From: Laccaria trichodermophora
Lineage: Eukaryota > Basidiomycota > Agaricomycetes > Agaricales > Hydnangiaceae
DNA length: 64,000 bases
NCBI GenBank assembly: GCA_018417955.1
Contig: JACTVC010000002.1
Coordinates: 4,588,001-4,652,000, forward strand
Direction: 5' to 3'
Of the stretch, positions 62,982 through 64,000 are shown piece by piece. The notes below the pieces were generated by a model, which was not told the origin of the DNA, did not search any database, and was given only the letters and a program-made list of their open reading frames with translations. The position numbers and the translations under genes were made by a program. The first letter of the stretch is position 1. Every line of letters begins with the position of its first letter.

Positions 62982-64000
62982 AGAACTGGTCATGATCTGA
63001 AATCTGAGGAAGACACTTGGGATGAAACCTTCAATGACTATGAATTCACAGTGCAACAGAGGCAATATATACAGAACTTTAATATTAGATATGAGTGTAA
63101 TGATGCTAGAGATGATTTTTCTGCTCAATAAAAAAAGGGAGATTCAGAAGGAATATTTCCCCAGTGGATGTCAAATGAGACAATGTTGGATCTTGATGAA
63201 TTGAATGCATATGATGGTGCTCACTTTGGGGATGCAGAGTATGATGAAAATGATGAAGAGAATACTCAAAATAAATATACAGCACTTGGAAAATATGGAA
63301 GGGCAAACCAAGAGCAATTGAATGCTACAAAAATTGCAATAAAAGAAGCTGGCTGGATGGATGAATCTCCAAATGGAATAAGTGAAGTTGACAAGGAACC
63401 AATCCAACCTGATATATTACAGTCTAGTTCCAAATGGAAAGCTTCAGTTGATCAAAAAAGACAGGAGGAGTTGGCTCAAAGAAATAAAAATATCCCAGCT
63501 CAGAAAAATATAAAAAACCAACAGATAGACCCAAATGAAAATGATGTAAAAATTGTTGACCAATCATATCTTACAACAGACTTCAAAGCCAAAGAAAAAT
63601 CAGCTCAAAGGATGATTGATAAAGTTGTAAAAAAATATTCCCTCAACAGAGAGCAAGAAAGAGCCTTTAGAATTGTTGCAAATCATGCAGTTCAACCTCA
63701 GACTGAACAATTAAAAATGTATCTGGGTGGCATGGGTGGTACTGGAAAATCACAAGTCTTCAAAGCCCTCATTTATTTTTTTCAACAGAGAAATGAGTCT
63801 CATAGATTTATTGTGCTTGGACCAACAGGATCATCAGCTGCTCTTCTGAATGGATCAACTTATCATTCATTTTTGGGTGTGCCAATGAGTGGAATGGGTA
63901 TAAGAAATGAGGCCACAAGCATTGCACAAGTCAGAGCCAGACTAGATGGAGTTGACTATATATTCTTAGATGAAGTATCAATGCTCTCATGCCATGACAT
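62982..64000 (+). pseudogene. Helitron B helicase, N-terminal half
   Basis: Continues in frame through one TAA near 63127. LNREQERAFRIVANHA precedes Walker A GGMGGTGKSQ at about 63726-63755 and Walker B FLDEVSM at about 63963-63983. The window ends just after this. The rest of the PIF1-type domain is outside. Confidence 0.85.

Larger units (their letters stand above)
58071..64000 (+). mobile_element. Helitron B, cut by the window end
   Basis: A plus-strand Helitron protein in a single frame from 58071 to the last base, with three in-frame stops (TAG at 60234, TAG at 62979, TAA near 63127). The order is the same as in Helitron A: Cys-rich region, HUH Rep, acidic linker, PIF1-type helicase. 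The rest of the helicase and any protease tail lie beyond the window. The 5' end (TC) was not identified. It is distinct from Helitron A by many substitutions and by its repeat arrays, so the two are old separate copies or subfamilies. Confidence 0.85.

Overview
The window looks like a repeat-dense, AT-rich part of a basidiomycete genome, probably Agaricomycetes. The evidence is short GT..AG introns (44-58 nt) with CTGAC-like branch sites, an F-box gene and a second short-intron gene of mushroom type, chromodomain Ty3 elements, fungal Helitrons with a PIF1 helicase, and a captured PEX6 fragment. Only two ordinary gene models look intact: the F-box-like gene (45113-46280) and an unknown gene (46639-47593). 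Almost everything else is transposon or satellite-like repeat.

Layout. 1-4129: right part of a palindromic element (B1). 4130-4509: small unassigned piece. 4510-5802: short palindromic element (A-small). 5803-11287: decayed Ty3 polyprotein on the minus strand. 11300-14760: AT-rich tandem repeats. 14972-17038: pseudogene of an unknown, probably mushroom-specific family. 17690-17945: microsatellite. 18799-26671: decayed Helitron A (minus). 27051-45089: palindromic element B2 with a perfect 8-bp target duplication, carrying an intact nested Ty3 element (32787-44183, identical 368-bp LTRs, 5-bp duplication). 45113-47593: the two gene models. 48120-56856: giant palindromic element A-large, which holds a PEX6 fragment, a small TA-flanked MITE and a GC-rich core. 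58071-64000: Helitron B (plus), cut by the window end.

The most interesting system is the set of palindromic elements. Seven termini in the window carry the same 16-bp end, CACTTCAGTCACCCAC, in two related families (A and B). They have long inverted arms, subterminal repeat arrays, 7-8 bp target duplications and no visible transposase. One of them has picked up three PEX6 exons with their introns, so by a DNA route.

A second theme is the style of decay. The old Ty3 polyprotein keeps one reading frame over 5.5 kb with about eleven stop codons and no frameshift. Most stops are TGA, and where a homologue can be aligned several fall at an arginine, as expected if CGA became TGA by C-to-T change at CpG. 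The 14972-17038 pseudogene and Helitron A show the same signature. The nested Ty3 element shows none of it and is much richer in GC, so it is recent.
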